NCBI GenBank assembly: GCA_032871835.1
Contig: CM065299.1
Coordinates: forward strand, 32,352,074-32,416,073
DNA length: 64,000 nucleotides
Source of the DNA: Dipteronia dyeriana
Lineage: Eukaryota; Streptophyta; Magnoliopsida; Sapindales; Sapindaceae
Reading direction: 5' to 3'
Numbering within the stretch: position 1 is the stretch's first letter; the number at the start of each line of letters is the position of its first letter. Below are positions 44,390 to 55,539 of this stretch, piece by piece. The notes under the pieces are model-generated. The model did no database searches and was not told the origin of the DNA. It worked only from the letters and a program-made list of their open reading frames with translations. The translations under genes and the position numbers were made by a program.

Positions 44390-45064
44390 GTGTGTTTCTT
44401 CAAAAAGGTGTATTATTCTGGAAAGTGAGCTGTTAGGTCTTAAGAAACAACTGGTTCTGTGCAATATCTGTGATGTAAATACCGAGTCTGAACGGAAGGA
44501 GTTATGGGAATACATTTTACAAGTGGTAGCTCGACATCATTACCTTGGTGCATATGAGGTGACTTTAATTCTTTTTGTGACCAGTCGAAAATTGTGTTCC
44601 TTCTCAGCTTTCAATTTTTATTTATTCTCGGACAGCAATTGCTTGGGTGACTGATGCTAATTTCAGAAACCTCATGCATGTGCAAACCATTTATGATATT
44701 CATTCCATGCTTATTGCTTTAGACAAAATCTCTTTTTCATATGTCCAGATCTTCTAATTTCCATGCTGATAGCTTGGCTAAAAGAGGATGCACTTTGGAT
44801 GGGGAAATTGTTGATTGGGGTGAGTTTTCTGTTTAGTTCTTTTTTGTTGGTTTTGTTCCTACTGAGCTGCGTCAGTTGTTTTTTTCTTCTTGCTCTGTTT
44901 CTTTCTGTTGGTTGTGCCTGCTTGTTCTGCTGTATGTTTGGTCTGTTTTTGGTCGTTTGTTTTCTTGTAGGCAGGATTTGGGCTCTGTTCCTTGCCTTTT
45001 TGCTGGGTAGTTTGTTTCTCCTTTGGCTTTGGCCTTAATAAAATTCCTATTGTTAAAAAAAAAA
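44390..45064 (+). mobile_element. Short LINE insertion, internally deleted, with poly(A) and TSD
   Basis: The flanks GATTTTGGAAACAAGTC (44373-44389) and GATTCTAGAAACAAGTC (45065-45081) agree at 15 of 17. Inside are an endonuclease fragment (LCNICDVNTESERKELWEYI; GDFNSFCDQSKI), then directly a C-terminal RNase H end (SSNFHADSLAKRGCTLDGE, near 44750-44800), a 3' UTR and AATAAAATTCC before a ten-base A tail. The order implies that RT and most of RNase H were lost by internal deletion. Confidence 0.85.
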
Positions 45065-45178
45065 GATTCTAGAAACAAGTCATCTGGGAGAGATAAGAGC
45101 AAGCTTGGGCAGAATGAAGATTCTAATGATGTCATGATAGACCTGAAGTTGAAAAATCCTGGATCGACTACAGATCAG

Positions 45179-45274
45179 GTCAGTTGGTGCATTTTTATCG
45201 GTTTATGAAAGATGTACAGTCTTGGGTCACCTGCACCAAGCTGAAGCAGTTGATTAAAATGAATTGTTTTGTAG
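45179..45274 (+). other. Conserved intron of the bHLH121-like gene
   Basis: Exon ends GATCAG|GTCAGT and resumes TTTTGTAG|GATATC; 96 bp, phase 0. The reading frame is continuous across it. Confidence 0.75.
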
Positions 45275-45445
45275 GATATCTCATCAGCACAAAGAAAACA
45301 TAAGAAGTCCACCAGAAAAGAGATTAGTATTAAAGAAGGAAGTTCTTCAAGTAGGTGTTCATTATCTCGTAGCATACATGATAGCTCATCTAATAGCATA
45401 GTTGGTGGCGGAAAGTCTGATGACTTAGATGGCATAAATAGTTAA

Positions 45446-45764
45446 TTGCAAGATGAGCCAGGTTTTCTCCAGCTTCTGCTTATTTACCATTGATTCATAC
45501 TTGCTAATTATCATGTATAGTTTGTATTCACTCGTTTCCCTAATTTGAATGAAGTGGATCATTTTAGTATCCATTAATATGCCTGTCAATCACTTTTAAT
45601 ATAAGGAGAGGGAATGCTTCTTCTCTCATGAGCCATTCAGAGATTAGGTTTTGTTGAGAATCTCTCTGTTCGAAAGCTGTAAGAATGTTGTTTGGGGTAC
45701 AATGCCCCTCTCTTTTTTTATTCGTAACTTTTTTTAGCAAAAAGAAATTTGTTAATACAGTTAC
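45446..45764. other. Downstream flank of the bHLH fragment
   Basis: Probably the original 3' UTR and downstream sequence. It ends in the TSD GTTAC (45760-45764) of Gypsy element 2 and would have continued at 58083. No gene seen. Confidence 0.45.
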
Positions 45765-46944
45765 TGTTAATAGTAAAATTTGGCTAGGGGTCAAAGAGAA
45801 ATTTTCCACTCTCCCAGCCCAAATCAAAGTCCAAAGTCGACATTCATGAAACCCTGGATGATCCATAAAACTACCCCGTAGAAGCACGGAGGGATCGTCG
45901 GTCTTCAGAACTATCAAGGAAGAAGCTAGGCAAGACCAGGTCGAGCCCCAATGCGAACACTGGAATCCGAGCTTCGCAAGGCCACCTACCTGGGAACCCC
46001 GGTTCCTGAAGTCAGGCTCCTTAACCATCCCGTAAAGGCCAGAGAGGGTCACCAACTTCAAAAAACATTCGAAAGAAGCCCGACAAGCAAAGTAAGCCCC
46101 TCCGGGTTAAGCCTTTTAGACGTCAAACATAATTCATAGCCTGAACGAGAAGCCCACCAACCTCTCCAAGAGCCCGCTGTTCCCTCCACGATACGAGGAG
46201 GAAAAAGGCCTCTAAGTGAATCAGATCCATGTTACCTCATATGAATGCCTTCAAGGGTGTCCATTCAAGACTTCCAAAAATGGAAGCAAAACATAGATCT
46301 ACCTCACTCTACGAAAACTATGAATGGCTAGCTCAGCAACCTCCATGAAGAATCATGCCGTAAGTACGTACAAGAACATATCTACGTAATAACCAGCATT
46401 TCCATGAAAGTCAAGAGTTTGATTCCAAAAAGGAAGCAAACTTATCTTCGTCAACAATACCATCGCTTTCGCTATTTACTCAGAGTCAACGATTTTCAAA
46501 TAGAGGATTCCGCATGATAAGGGGGGTGTAAGTTCAGAGAATCAAGACGGAAGATACCCCTATTCAAATTGATTCGGTCGTATATAAATATACCTAAAAA
46601 AAGAAATGAGTGGGGAGAGGACAGAGTAAAAAAAAGAGACAAAAGGAGAAAAACGTGGGGCCTAAATTCTGTGATCATCTCACGGCCATCGTCATATCCA
46701 CTATTCGACTAGCACGAAATCACCACCTTCCTACGTTGTAGAGAGATAATGAGCGTATGAGAGGGAATTATGTATACCACGAGTAATCAATACTAAAGTC
46801 TTCACTTACTATTGTTATACAAACATTCATTTTTATCTAAGCAGGTTTGGTATCAAAGGTACCGACCCCGATAACCATCTACGTGGTAGTGGTCTCGAGG
46901 GTGTTAGTGGGAATTTGTCATCTTGAGTAAATTTCCCGTTAACA
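45765..46944 (+). repeat. 5' LTR of Gypsy element 2
   Basis: 1180 bp, TGTTAATAG to CCCGTTAACA. TATA box in GTATATAAATATACC near 46575. Confidence 0.9.
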
Positions 46945-46966
46945 GTTTCCGGCGCCTTCTATGGGA
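46945..46966 (+). promoter_or_regulatory. Primer-binding region of Gypsy element 2
   Basis: GTTTCCGGCGCCTTCTATGG follows the LTR end; a CGGCGCC core is usual in Tat/Athila-type primer sites. The tRNA is not identified. Confidence 0.55.
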
Positions 46967-47149
46967 AACTCCCACACCACCGTCTTTATATTCATAAAGT
47001 TTATTGTGTTATAGGATTCATGAGGCTTTGTTCCTCCCAAGGACAGCCAAACGCGTTGGGGATAACCTTCTGCAGCATCGACAAGAAAGGTCCCGAGAAA
47101 AGAAAGAAAATCCAGGCTCCATAGTCAGGTCCCAGACCAGTCAGCCATT

Positions 47150-48690
47150 GTGCGGACTTTGGATCCCTCTATGGGAAACCAGGTCAAGCTTGACCAACAA
47201 GGGTTGGCCTTCATGGAAAATTTTCGCCTTCTACTACTCGCTGAGGGTATTACTATCCAGCAAGCAAACCTCTGCAATCGAGCGGAGTCAAGCAGGCCTG
47301 GGGCTAGGCAACCCGCCTTTGATCGCCTGGGATCTACCTTTCTGGAGCCAGCTTATAACAGAACGGGACTCCCACCCTTGATCCGGGATAGGTTAGGGCC
47401 CATGCCCCCTGTTCTCGAAGCACTGCCACGCTACCAACCCAGGCAAGTCAAGTCCGCGATAGATATCCTTTCCTAAGAGCGGCGAGAGTTTCTCCACCCA
47501 ACGACTTCTAAGAGGGAAGCCCAAGTCAAGGAAGTAGAAGGTCAGTAAAGCCCCCAAGTAGACCCCCTCCAAAGAAAGGACTGGGTAGAGATCTCTAGTT
47601 CATCAGAAGGGTCCAATAGTAAGGAGACTGAGATCAACTCGAGGGAACGCGAGAGCAAACGCTTGAGAGACCCGTTGGTAAAGCTTCAGAAAGAGGTCCA
47701 ACTGATGAAGAAAGGGAAGTACAAGGAGGACAAGAAAAATCCTCTAAGTGAGATGAATGCTCCATTCACTAGAAGTATCAGGAAGGTGAAGCTCCAGCCA
47801 AAATTTAAAATGCCGACTGACAGATTCTCCAGAACTGAGGATCCCTTGAGCCACTTAGAGAGCTTCATTTAACAGATGGAGGTCCAGAACACGACTAGGG
47901 CCGCTATGTGTCAAATGTTCCTAACTACGCTCACGGATTACGCTAAGACCTGGTTTAGAAAGCTACCTGCTGACAGCGTGGATTCCTTCATGAGGCTGTC
48001 GATCAATTTTTTCTCACAATTCTAAGGAGTCAAGCCCTGATTGAAGGACCCAATCCATCTACAGTACGTGATTCAAGAGAGAGGGGAAACCCTCCGGGAT
48101 TATGTCGAGCGTTTCCACAAGGAAGTCATCCAGATGGTAGTTTTCACCAAGGAAGAAACCCTTAACAACTTTAGAAGGAACTTATGGGCAGGCAAGCTTT
48201 TTCGGTATTTTACCAAGAGACCTCCAGAGACCTACCAAGAAGCCTATGATCGGGCTCTGAAGCAAATTAAAGTAGATGAACAACTCAAGGTTAAGATGGA
48301 ACACGACGATATGAGAGCCATAAAGCGACAGAAGAAGGAAGCTCCTAAACCCGAGCAAGTTCAGAAAAGCCAGAATAAACCCTCATTAAGTCGACGTATC
48401 GCTTCCCCACTTCTCAACCCAGATTGGAAAAATATCCTGCAAAACGAACTCCTCCGTGAGTTTAACATAATTCCAGGACAATGACACTAATAGCTCAAGA
48501 TGAGAAAGGGTATGATCGTTACACCCCCTTAAATGCATCTCGTGAAACAATCTATCTCGCCATTCGGGACAAAGGGTGGCTGCAGAAGCCCGCACCTATG
48601 AAAGCCCTTGTCGATAAGAGGAATCGTTATAAGTATTGTGACTTTCATGAAGATGTGGGACACAACACTTCAGAGTGCTATAACCTGTGA
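47150..48690 (+). pseudogene. gag of Gypsy element 2, broken
   Basis: The N-terminal part is 47150-47476 (GNQVKLDQQGLAFMENFRLL). The capsid domain is in 47663-48484: PLSHLESFI*QMEVQ, AKTWFRKLPADSVDSF, then QERGETLRDYVERFHKEV and ETYQEAYDRALKQI. A Tat-type knuckle, YKYCDFHEDVGHNTSECYNL, lies at 48632-48688. Stops at 47872, 48024, 48036 and 48481 interrupt it, several where CAA or CGA is expected. Confidence 0.75.
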
Positions 48691-48830
48691 AATCAAATCT
48701 AGGCTTTGATAAGGGGAGGATGTTTGGTAGAATTCTTACAGCAAGTCAGGGATAGCATTCAGACTGGACAAGAAGTACAAGCTGAGATCCGCGAGCATGC
48801 TGAGAAAAGAAAAGGGAGCAGGCGAATCTG

Positions 48831-49514
48831 ATGCAACAAATCCAAATAATACATACCATCAACGGAGGCCCTACTCTGGCCGGGACCTTCTACAATTCAA
48901 GGAAAAACCAAGTAAGAAAAGTCCCTTGTTTGGACAAAGGGCGGGGTATCTTCAAGGTCGACCAGAACCCGACCAACCCCTCTCAGTTGTCACAGATCAT
49001 TTTCACCGAAGCAGATGTTTACAATACCGTGCAGTCTCACGAAGATCCCATAGTGATCATGGTACAAATTGCCAACTGCATGGTACACTGTGTGCTAGTC
49101 GACACAGGCAGCAGCATCGACGTCCTATTTAAAGACACCTTGGAAAAACTGAACTTGAAACAATGGTGTTATAATAGTTGCACTACCCCGCTATATGGGT
49201 TCACTGGGGACTCAATCATACCCGTGGGATCAAAAATCCTACCTGTGATCATTGGAGCCACATCTCTCCAACAGAATATCATGACAGACTTCGTGGTGGT
49301 GGATACCCCGTCGGCCTACAATGCAATATTAAGAAGGCCATTTTTATCATCCTTGAAAGGTGTCTTATCCATTTATCACAACGTCCTGAAGTTCCCAGTT
49401 GTAGATAATGTGGGGGAAGTTCACGGTGACCACCAAGCAGCCAGGAGATGCTACGTAGTGTCTGCCAACCCAATAGCTCTAGCGAAGCAACTTGCCCAGG
49501 TGACAACGATCTAA
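48831..49514 (+). pseudogene. Aspartic protease of Gypsy element 2
   Basis: IIFTEADVYNTVQSHEDPIV leads into the active site HCVLVDTGSSIDVLF near 49085-49130 (canonical DTG) and a flap-like YGFTGDSIIPVGS, then DTPSAYNAILRRPFL. The domain itself is uninterrupted; a TAA at 49512 follows. Confidence 0.8.
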
Positions 49515-49532
49515 GATAGGGCAACCCTTGTA

Positions 49533-51190
49533 TTGACCCTAGAAGATATAGAACCCAAAAATCACCCCGAGAATTACCTTGTGGTGCCCCACGAGGAGGA
49601 GGAGCAGAGAAAGGAATGGGCTAGCGGCCATCCAGTGGATAAGCTAGAAGAGATTCCTATTCGAATGGACGATCCCTCGAAGGTCGTCAAAATCGGAGCC
49701 ACCCTTGAGCCAGGAGTGAAAGAGGGTTTGATCAGGCTCTTCACAGAGTTCAATGATATTTTTGCTTTGAGTCACGCCGAGATGCCTGGGATCCCGATGA
49801 CTTTGGCCGTTTACCGACTAGCAGTGGATTTGACCTTCAAACCTATCAAACAAAAAAGAAGACACTTCAACGCTGAAAGAAATACGACGGTCTAGGAAGA
49901 AGTGGACAAATTGACCTAAGCGGGCTTCATCAGAGAGGCACGTTACCCCGAGTGGAACACCAACATGGTCATGGTCATAAAGGCAAATGGGAAGTGGCGC
50001 ATGTGCATCGATTATACTGACCTCAACCGGGCATGCCCGTAAGACAGTTTCCCTTTACTAAAAATTGATCAGTTAGTTGACTTTACCTCCGGAAACAAGC
50101 TCCTAAGCTTCATGGACGTATTTTTAGGGTAAAATCAAATTATGATGTACCCCGCCGATAAGGAAAAGACCAGTTTCATCACCGGCGGGTCTGTATTGCT
50201 ACAAAGTGATGCCTTTCGGGCTTAAAATTACAGGAGCTACGTACCAACGGTTGGTCAATCGGCTGTTCAAGCTAGAAATTGGAAGATCAATGGAGATGTA
50301 CATCGACGATATGATCACCAAGTTATCAACCTCCAAAGGGCATCTGACCGACCTCTGCAGAACCTTCATGGTCTTAAGGGAGAACCAAATGAGATTAAAC
50401 CCCTCCAAATATGCCTTTAGGGTGACCGCGGGGAAGTTTTTGGGCTTCATGGTCCATGAGAGAGGTATAGAGGCTAACCCGAAAAAGATTAAGGTCATCC
50501 TGGACCAAGAGTTCCACACGTCACTAAAACAGGTTCAAGTCTTGACTGGGCAGGTAGTAGTGCTCAACAGGTTCATCTCTCGGTCTATTGATAAGTGTCT
50601 CCATTCTTTAAAGCCATTAAGCAGGGAAGAAACATGAAATGGGATAAGGAGAGTGAGCAAGCTTTTCAAGCCTTGAAAAAATATCTATCAAGCCCTCCAC
50701 TACTGGTTAAACCAAGCCCTGGAGAAGAGCTACAAATTTACTTGGCCATTTCAGAAACTGCGGTAAGCGGGGCTCTAGTCAAGGAATGTGGAGATAGAGT
50801 CCAACGGCCTATCTACTACGTGAGTCAAGCTTTAACCAAGCTCGAGAAGAACTTTACCCTTTTGGAAAAGCTCGCTTATGCCTTGGTAACCTCGGTGAGG
50901 AAGCTCCGACCCTACTTCCAAGCTCATTCGATAGCAGTAGTGGCAGATCACCCCCTCCGTCAATTTTTGCAACGGCCGGATGTTTTCGAAAGATTGGTTT
51001 TATGGGCCTTGGAACTCACCCAGTTTGATTTGAGGTATAAGCCTATGACCGCGATTAAAGCCCAAGCTCTGGTAGACTTTGTAGCAGAGCTCTCAATGCT
51101 CACAGGCCAAGCGACCTCCGCAGCAACAGACTTAGCTCCTGAGAAGATTTCAGAGTCTGACAGCTGGCCGGAAGGTTGTAAGTCGTGGAT
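49533..51190 (+). pseudogene. Reverse transcriptase and RNase H of Gypsy element 2
   Basis: The linker reads PVDKLEEIPIRMDDPSKVVK, and the RT blocks are GKWRMCIDYTDLNRACP (49990), SFMDVFLG*NQI (50108; the catalytic Asp is kept but YSGY is lost), PFGLKITGATYQRLVNRL and MYIDDMITK (50300). Stops at about 49894, 49917, 50041 and 50130 and a frameshift near 50190 break it. RNase H is clean from 50595 (SPFFKAIKQGRNMKW; YYVSQALTKLEKNFTLLEK; ADHPLRQFLQRPD). Confidence 0.85.
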
Positions 51191-51585
51191 CCTCTACACT
51201 GATGGAGCCTCCGGGAAAACTGGGGGAGGAGTGGGCATAGTTCTAATCGACCCAGAAGGAATTGAGTGTCGTCACTGTTTCAGATTTGAATTTAAAACCA
51301 TTAACAACGAGGTAGAGTACGAAGCCCTTTTAGCCGGAATAAGGGCAGCCGCAAAGCTCGGAGTCGATTACCTGCAGGTTAGGAGTGACTTGTTGCTCAA
51401 AGTCAACCAAGTTTCAGAGGATTATTAGGCAAAATGGGATAACATGATTGCCTACTTGAAGCTAGTTCAATAGCTAAGGAGCAAATTCAAAGGTTTTAGG
51501 ATTGAGCAGATACATCGACAACAGAATCGTCGAGCTGACGTCCTAGCTAAGATAGCTGCAAATGGTGGCCAGACCTTACCCTAAG
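51180..51585 (+). pseudogene. Archaeal-type RNase H of Gypsy element 2
   Basis: WILYTDGASGKTGGGVGIVL, NNEVEYEALLAGIR, VRSDLLLKVNQV and RRADVLAKIA give the D, E, D, D set in order. Stops at 51428 and 51471 interrupt it. Marks the Tat lineage, as in element 1. Confidence 0.8.
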
Positions 51586-51599
51586 GGGTCCATCTTCAA

Positions 51600-52899
51600 G
51601 TGATCCCCTTATCTAGCACAGTGGCAAGTAAGGAGATCCATACCCTGGATCGGCAACCATGCTGGATGGACCCGATAATGGATCACCTACAAGAAGGGAG
51701 ACTTCCCAGGGAGCCATGCCAAGATCAGAAAATCAAGAGGCTCTCGGTCTGGTATTGCTTGGTGGATGGGTACTTATACAAAAGGGGCAGATCCCTTTCA
51801 TTTGATTCGATGTTTACACCCTGAAGATGCCAAATGGTCTTTGAAAGAAGTTCACTCAGGGGAATACGGCAACCATACTGGTGAGGAGGCTCTGGCATAT
51901 CAGGTACTCCGCATGGAATACTACTGGCCAACCATCCATCAAGATGCAAAGATCTTGGTACAATCATAAGAAGCTTGCCAGAAGACCGCAAACTTGAGTC
52001 ACCTACAGCCAGAGCGATTGTCATCCCTTAGCTCACCATACCCCTTTGCTATGTGGGGAGTCGACTTGATCGGACTGCTCCCAACTGCTCCTAGTCAAGC
52101 CAATCATGCTATCGTGGCAATCGGCTATTTCACAAGATGGGTTAAAGTTGGACCACTCTCCCAGATATCGAAAGAAAATACAACAAGATTCATAAAAAAT
52201 AATGTGGTTTGCAGGTTCGGAACCCCTATTGCCATTATAACTGACCTCGGTAAGCAGTTTGATAAAGACCGATTCAAAGACTTTTACGGGGGCTTAGGAA
52301 TCGACCTTACGTTCGCTTCAGTAGTCCACCCACAGACTAATGGGCTGGTGGAATCCACCAATAAGACTATAAAGAAGCTATTGAAAAAGAAACAACAACA
52401 GAAAAAGGGTAGATGGGTTGAGGAGCTTCCCGAGGTTCGTTGGGCCTACCGCACTACAAGAAGAACAGCTATCGGGGAAACATCCTACTCACTAGCCTTC
52501 GGGGTTGAAGTAGTGCTCCCCATCAAGCACAAACTGACCTCTTTTAGAGTCCAACATTTTGAACCGAAGAGCAATGAGGTCAAGCTCCAAGCTAGCTTGG
52601 ATCTCTTGGAAGAAAAACAAGATCGAGTAGTTGAGAAGGTAGCAGTTTACCAGAACAGGATTGCTAGGTACTTTAATCGGAAGGTCAAATCCCAAAACTT
52701 TAAGGAATGGGACCTCGTTCTCAAGAAAGTGACACTAAATACCAGGAAGAGGTCAGACGGGGTACTGGGGCCAAACTGGGAAGGGCCATACTTAGTGAAG
52801 GTGGTTGCCCGCAATGGGGCATACAAACTCGAAGACATGAATGCTCGACTCATCGATCATACCTGGAATGTAGATCATTTGAGAAAATTCTACCCCTGA
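51600..52899 (+). pseudogene. Integrase of Gypsy element 2
   Basis: The zinc-binding region (EVHSGEYGNHTGEEALAYQV; YYWPTIHQDAK, then a TAA near 51969 and SL for the expected CxxC) precedes a long clean frame from 51994 to 52899. The core shows MWGVDLIGLLPTAP, IIITDLGKQFD-like (the Asn after Asp is Leu) and NGLVESTNKTIKK, so D, D and E remain. The C-terminal end (GPYLVKVVARNGAYKLED; VDHLRKFYP) looks complete. Confidence 0.85.
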
Positions 52900-53079
52900 A
52901 CAGGGGACTCATGATCGGGCTACCTCCACCAAGATCTTAATCTCCAGCAATAAAGTACTCTTTTCCTTTTATCAATAAAGCATGTTTTTTCTCCATCTTC
53001 AAATATGTTCTACAATGATCTAGTTCTACATGGGAAAATTCAACATTATCATCCCAAGACCAGGGATTAGCCGAGGAAG

Positions 53080-53410
53080 CCCACTCGTTGTCCTTGATGC
53101 CTTGGTCGGGCACTACCCCCCGCTAAGAAGGGTCTGAGTGTCAGAACATAGTTTCCATCCAGATCTCTAGACCAGGAAATAGCTAGATAGCCCTCCTGAT
53201 GCCTTGGTCAGGCTATCACCCCCAAGAAGGGTCTGAGTATAAGAGCATAGTTGCCATCCAGATCTCGAGACCAGGAAAATAGCTAGATAGCCCTTCCGAT
53301 CTCGATGCTAGGAAATAGTTAGATAGCCCTCCTGATGCCTTGGTCGGGCTATCAGCCTTAGGAAGGACTCGAGTTTAAAAGCATGGTATCCATCCCGATC
53401 CCAAGCATAA
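53080..53410. repeat. Tandem repeat in the 3' region of Gypsy element 2
   Basis: Three to four imperfect copies, 103-136 bp, each with GATGCCTTGGTC, AAGAAGGGTCTGAGT, CCATCCAGATCTC and AGGAAATAGCTAGATAGCCC; GATGCCTTGGTC starts at 53095, 53198 and 53334. It sits in the same place as the 90-bp array of element 1 but shares no sequence with it. Confidence 0.75.
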
Positions 53411-53963
53411 TATAGGGATAGACAGTTCTCTACTTGATACCTCATTTGGGCTAAAACCCCCTAGAGGGGCTCGAGGATGGAGGGCTCTTTTGCTTTAACT
53501 CTAATGTCCCAGTTATTACTGGTGTCTAATTTTTCGTGAACATGAGGTTGCTCACTATGACAGGTGCGGACTAGTCTACGACCAAACAAGAGGACTACTC
53601 ACTGAAGTCATTAAGCTATAAGTTTTTGTCCAGTCGAAAAACCCCAGCTAGCTATTTTGCTTTCTCACTTAAGCAGTTTTCCTTTCTTGTTACTTTTCCA
53701 AAGATAAATTAGGTTGCTTTAGGGGCTGAGCCTAGATGGAAATAAAAAATGAAACAAGTACATGCAAATCAAAATTTGAACCAGACCTAAAGTTGAAATT
53801 TCGTTAATGAGTTGGGGAGCCTATCCCCCGGTAAGGCTACAACAATCAAATAGGGAGCCCAACCTCTGGTTCTAGGTTACAAAGCACTAAAAAAAAGTGA
53901 CGATGATGATCAAGCATGATTGAGATGGGGTACCCACCCCCATTTTCGAGCATTCAGAGCAAG
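53411..53963. other. Noncoding spacer, Gypsy element 2
   Basis: No gene recognised between the tandem repeats and the antisense gene. Confidence 0.4.
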
Positions 53964-54859
53964 CTACAAGAAGGTGTACTCAAGCTTCTGCATACACTCG
54001 ATTTCCTCCAGCTTCCCCTTCTTCCAGATGAACCTCACCTTATGCTCCTCTTTCGGGTGGTCGCTCATCCCAGATAGCCTTCTTAGCCACCTCTTCTTGA
54101 GGGTGCCCCTTGATTGCCTGGTGCTCAGCAAGATCCTCCTCCACGACCTCATTGACCACCGCCATGACCTCAGGAGGTATGGTTGCATCAAGAAGCTTGG
54201 TCATTGAATCTGGCATAATTTCCCCCGCTACTGGGTCCTCTATTGAAGGCACCTTAGAGGGACCCTGGGCTTCTGCAAGATCTATTTCCTACACTATGGG
54301 TAGAACCCCCCTCGAGGATTCTCCGGGACCTGATGTTGGGAAGACAGGAGGAGGAGGAAGAAAGTCTGACCCAACTGGTTGCTCCTGGCTTCGGCCACAT
54401 TAGAGGAATCCAGGTCATCACCTAAGAGGCGAGACATCTCTACGACCTTGGCCAATATCTCCTCCCTATCCTAGTTAGCAATAATTGACAGGTCGAAGGG
54501 GGATTGGAGGGCCTCAGCGACTTGGTATGAGGCATAAAAGTATCCCTCGCTGAAGGAGGAATCCACCTCAACCTGAAGCTTGGCAATTTGGGCTTGAAGA
54601 GCATGATTCTCAACATCTAATGCCTTCATTTCTTCCTTCCAGTCATCCCGCTAGCTGGTTTGTCGCTTGGACCGAAGAGTTTCTTAGTCAAAAGACCGCT
54701 TCAACCTCTCATGGTCGCACTAAAGCTTAGCCAGTTGTGTTTCCAGGTTTGAGACTGCGAAAACAATCCTATGGCCCGCTCAACCTCAGCTTCAGGCCTA
54801 GCTGCCCGATCTCAGAGAAAGGATACCTGGTGGCCCATTGCTATATTGAACTTGAAAGC

Positions 54860-54930
54860 CTGCAAAGCATGAAACAAATGTTAGAAAGCAATCAAAGCTT
54901 ACAATCATAGGAAATAAAAGCGATGACTAC
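54860..54930 (-). other. Intron 2 of the antisense gene (Gypsy 2)
   Basis: Minus-strand donor GAG|GTAGTCATCG and acceptor CATGCTTTGCAG; 71 bp. Confidence 0.65.
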
Positions 54931-55462
54931 CTCGGCCAGAACGGCAGACCCCTTGGTAACCAGAATATCCACGGGCATGGAAACTGTCCTAGAGAGCCCG
55001 TCGCCAGGGCATGAAGCAACGAACTGCTTTAAAACCTCATCCTGGCCAACCGAGCCCGACTGATGATGGGGGCGAGAAGGGGGAATCTTAGGAATACCAG
55101 CCTAGGGATTCCCTAGAGCCTGAACTGCCCAGGACGTAGCTGGATCAGCAGAAAGAGTGGGTAACGTAATTGGAGAAGCAACAACAATAGAGGGAGCCAC
55201 TGGTGAAAGGCGGAGGTGGACGTATCAATGGCTTAGAACGCGGGCCCTCCTCGATTTAGATCCTTAGCTGCCTGAGATGCGAGAATAGCCATCTTAGATC
55301 TCATCGGGGAAGGCGATAAAGTATGAGCAGGCAAAACAGCGGCCATAATGATTGGCCCTCCTTTTTTTAAGGTAGCCAAGAAGGTTCCCCGGGATAACCT
55401 GGAAGGAGGGGAAGGGGTCCGAGCTTGTCGGGTTTTGCGAGAAGCTGGAGCAACAACAAAAA

Positions 55463-55539
55463 CTGTTAAAAAAATGGAGAAGAGATGTTAGAAGTAAGCC
55501 AGCTAATAGAACGAATCATGGTGACTTAGGATTACTTAC
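55463..55539 (-). other. Intron 1 of the antisense gene (Gypsy 2)
   Basis: Minus-strand donor CTC|GTAAGTAATC and acceptor TTTTTTTAACAG; 77 bp, T-rich. Confidence 0.7.

Larger units (their letters stand above)
44000..45445 (+). pseudogene. bHLH121/URI-like transcription factor, 3' part, LINE-disrupted
   Basis: The protein starts inside the leucine zipper after the bHLH (LTQEKNDLREEKASIRSDIE) and shifts frame near 44095 into VPWGIIDHSVVMAPP and a Pro/Tyr-rich segment (GTIPMYPSLQPYPIYGNQN). It is cut at 44389 by a LINE, resumes at 45065, and reads through a GT..AG intron (45179-45274) into a Lys/Ser-rich tail (KKSTRKEISIKEGSSSSRCS; SDDLDGINS), with TAA at 45443. This layout matches bHLH121 (URI), a nuclear regulator of iron-deficiency genes in Arabidopsis. 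The DNA-binding region is missing, replaced upstream by Copia sequence. A retained intron shows it is a genomic fragment, not a retrocopy. Confidence 0.75.

Noticed and set aside
44763..45038. Hydrophobic 91-codon open frame as a membrane protein
   Set aside because: It lies in the RNase H end and T-rich 3' UTR of the LINE, in the wrong frame.
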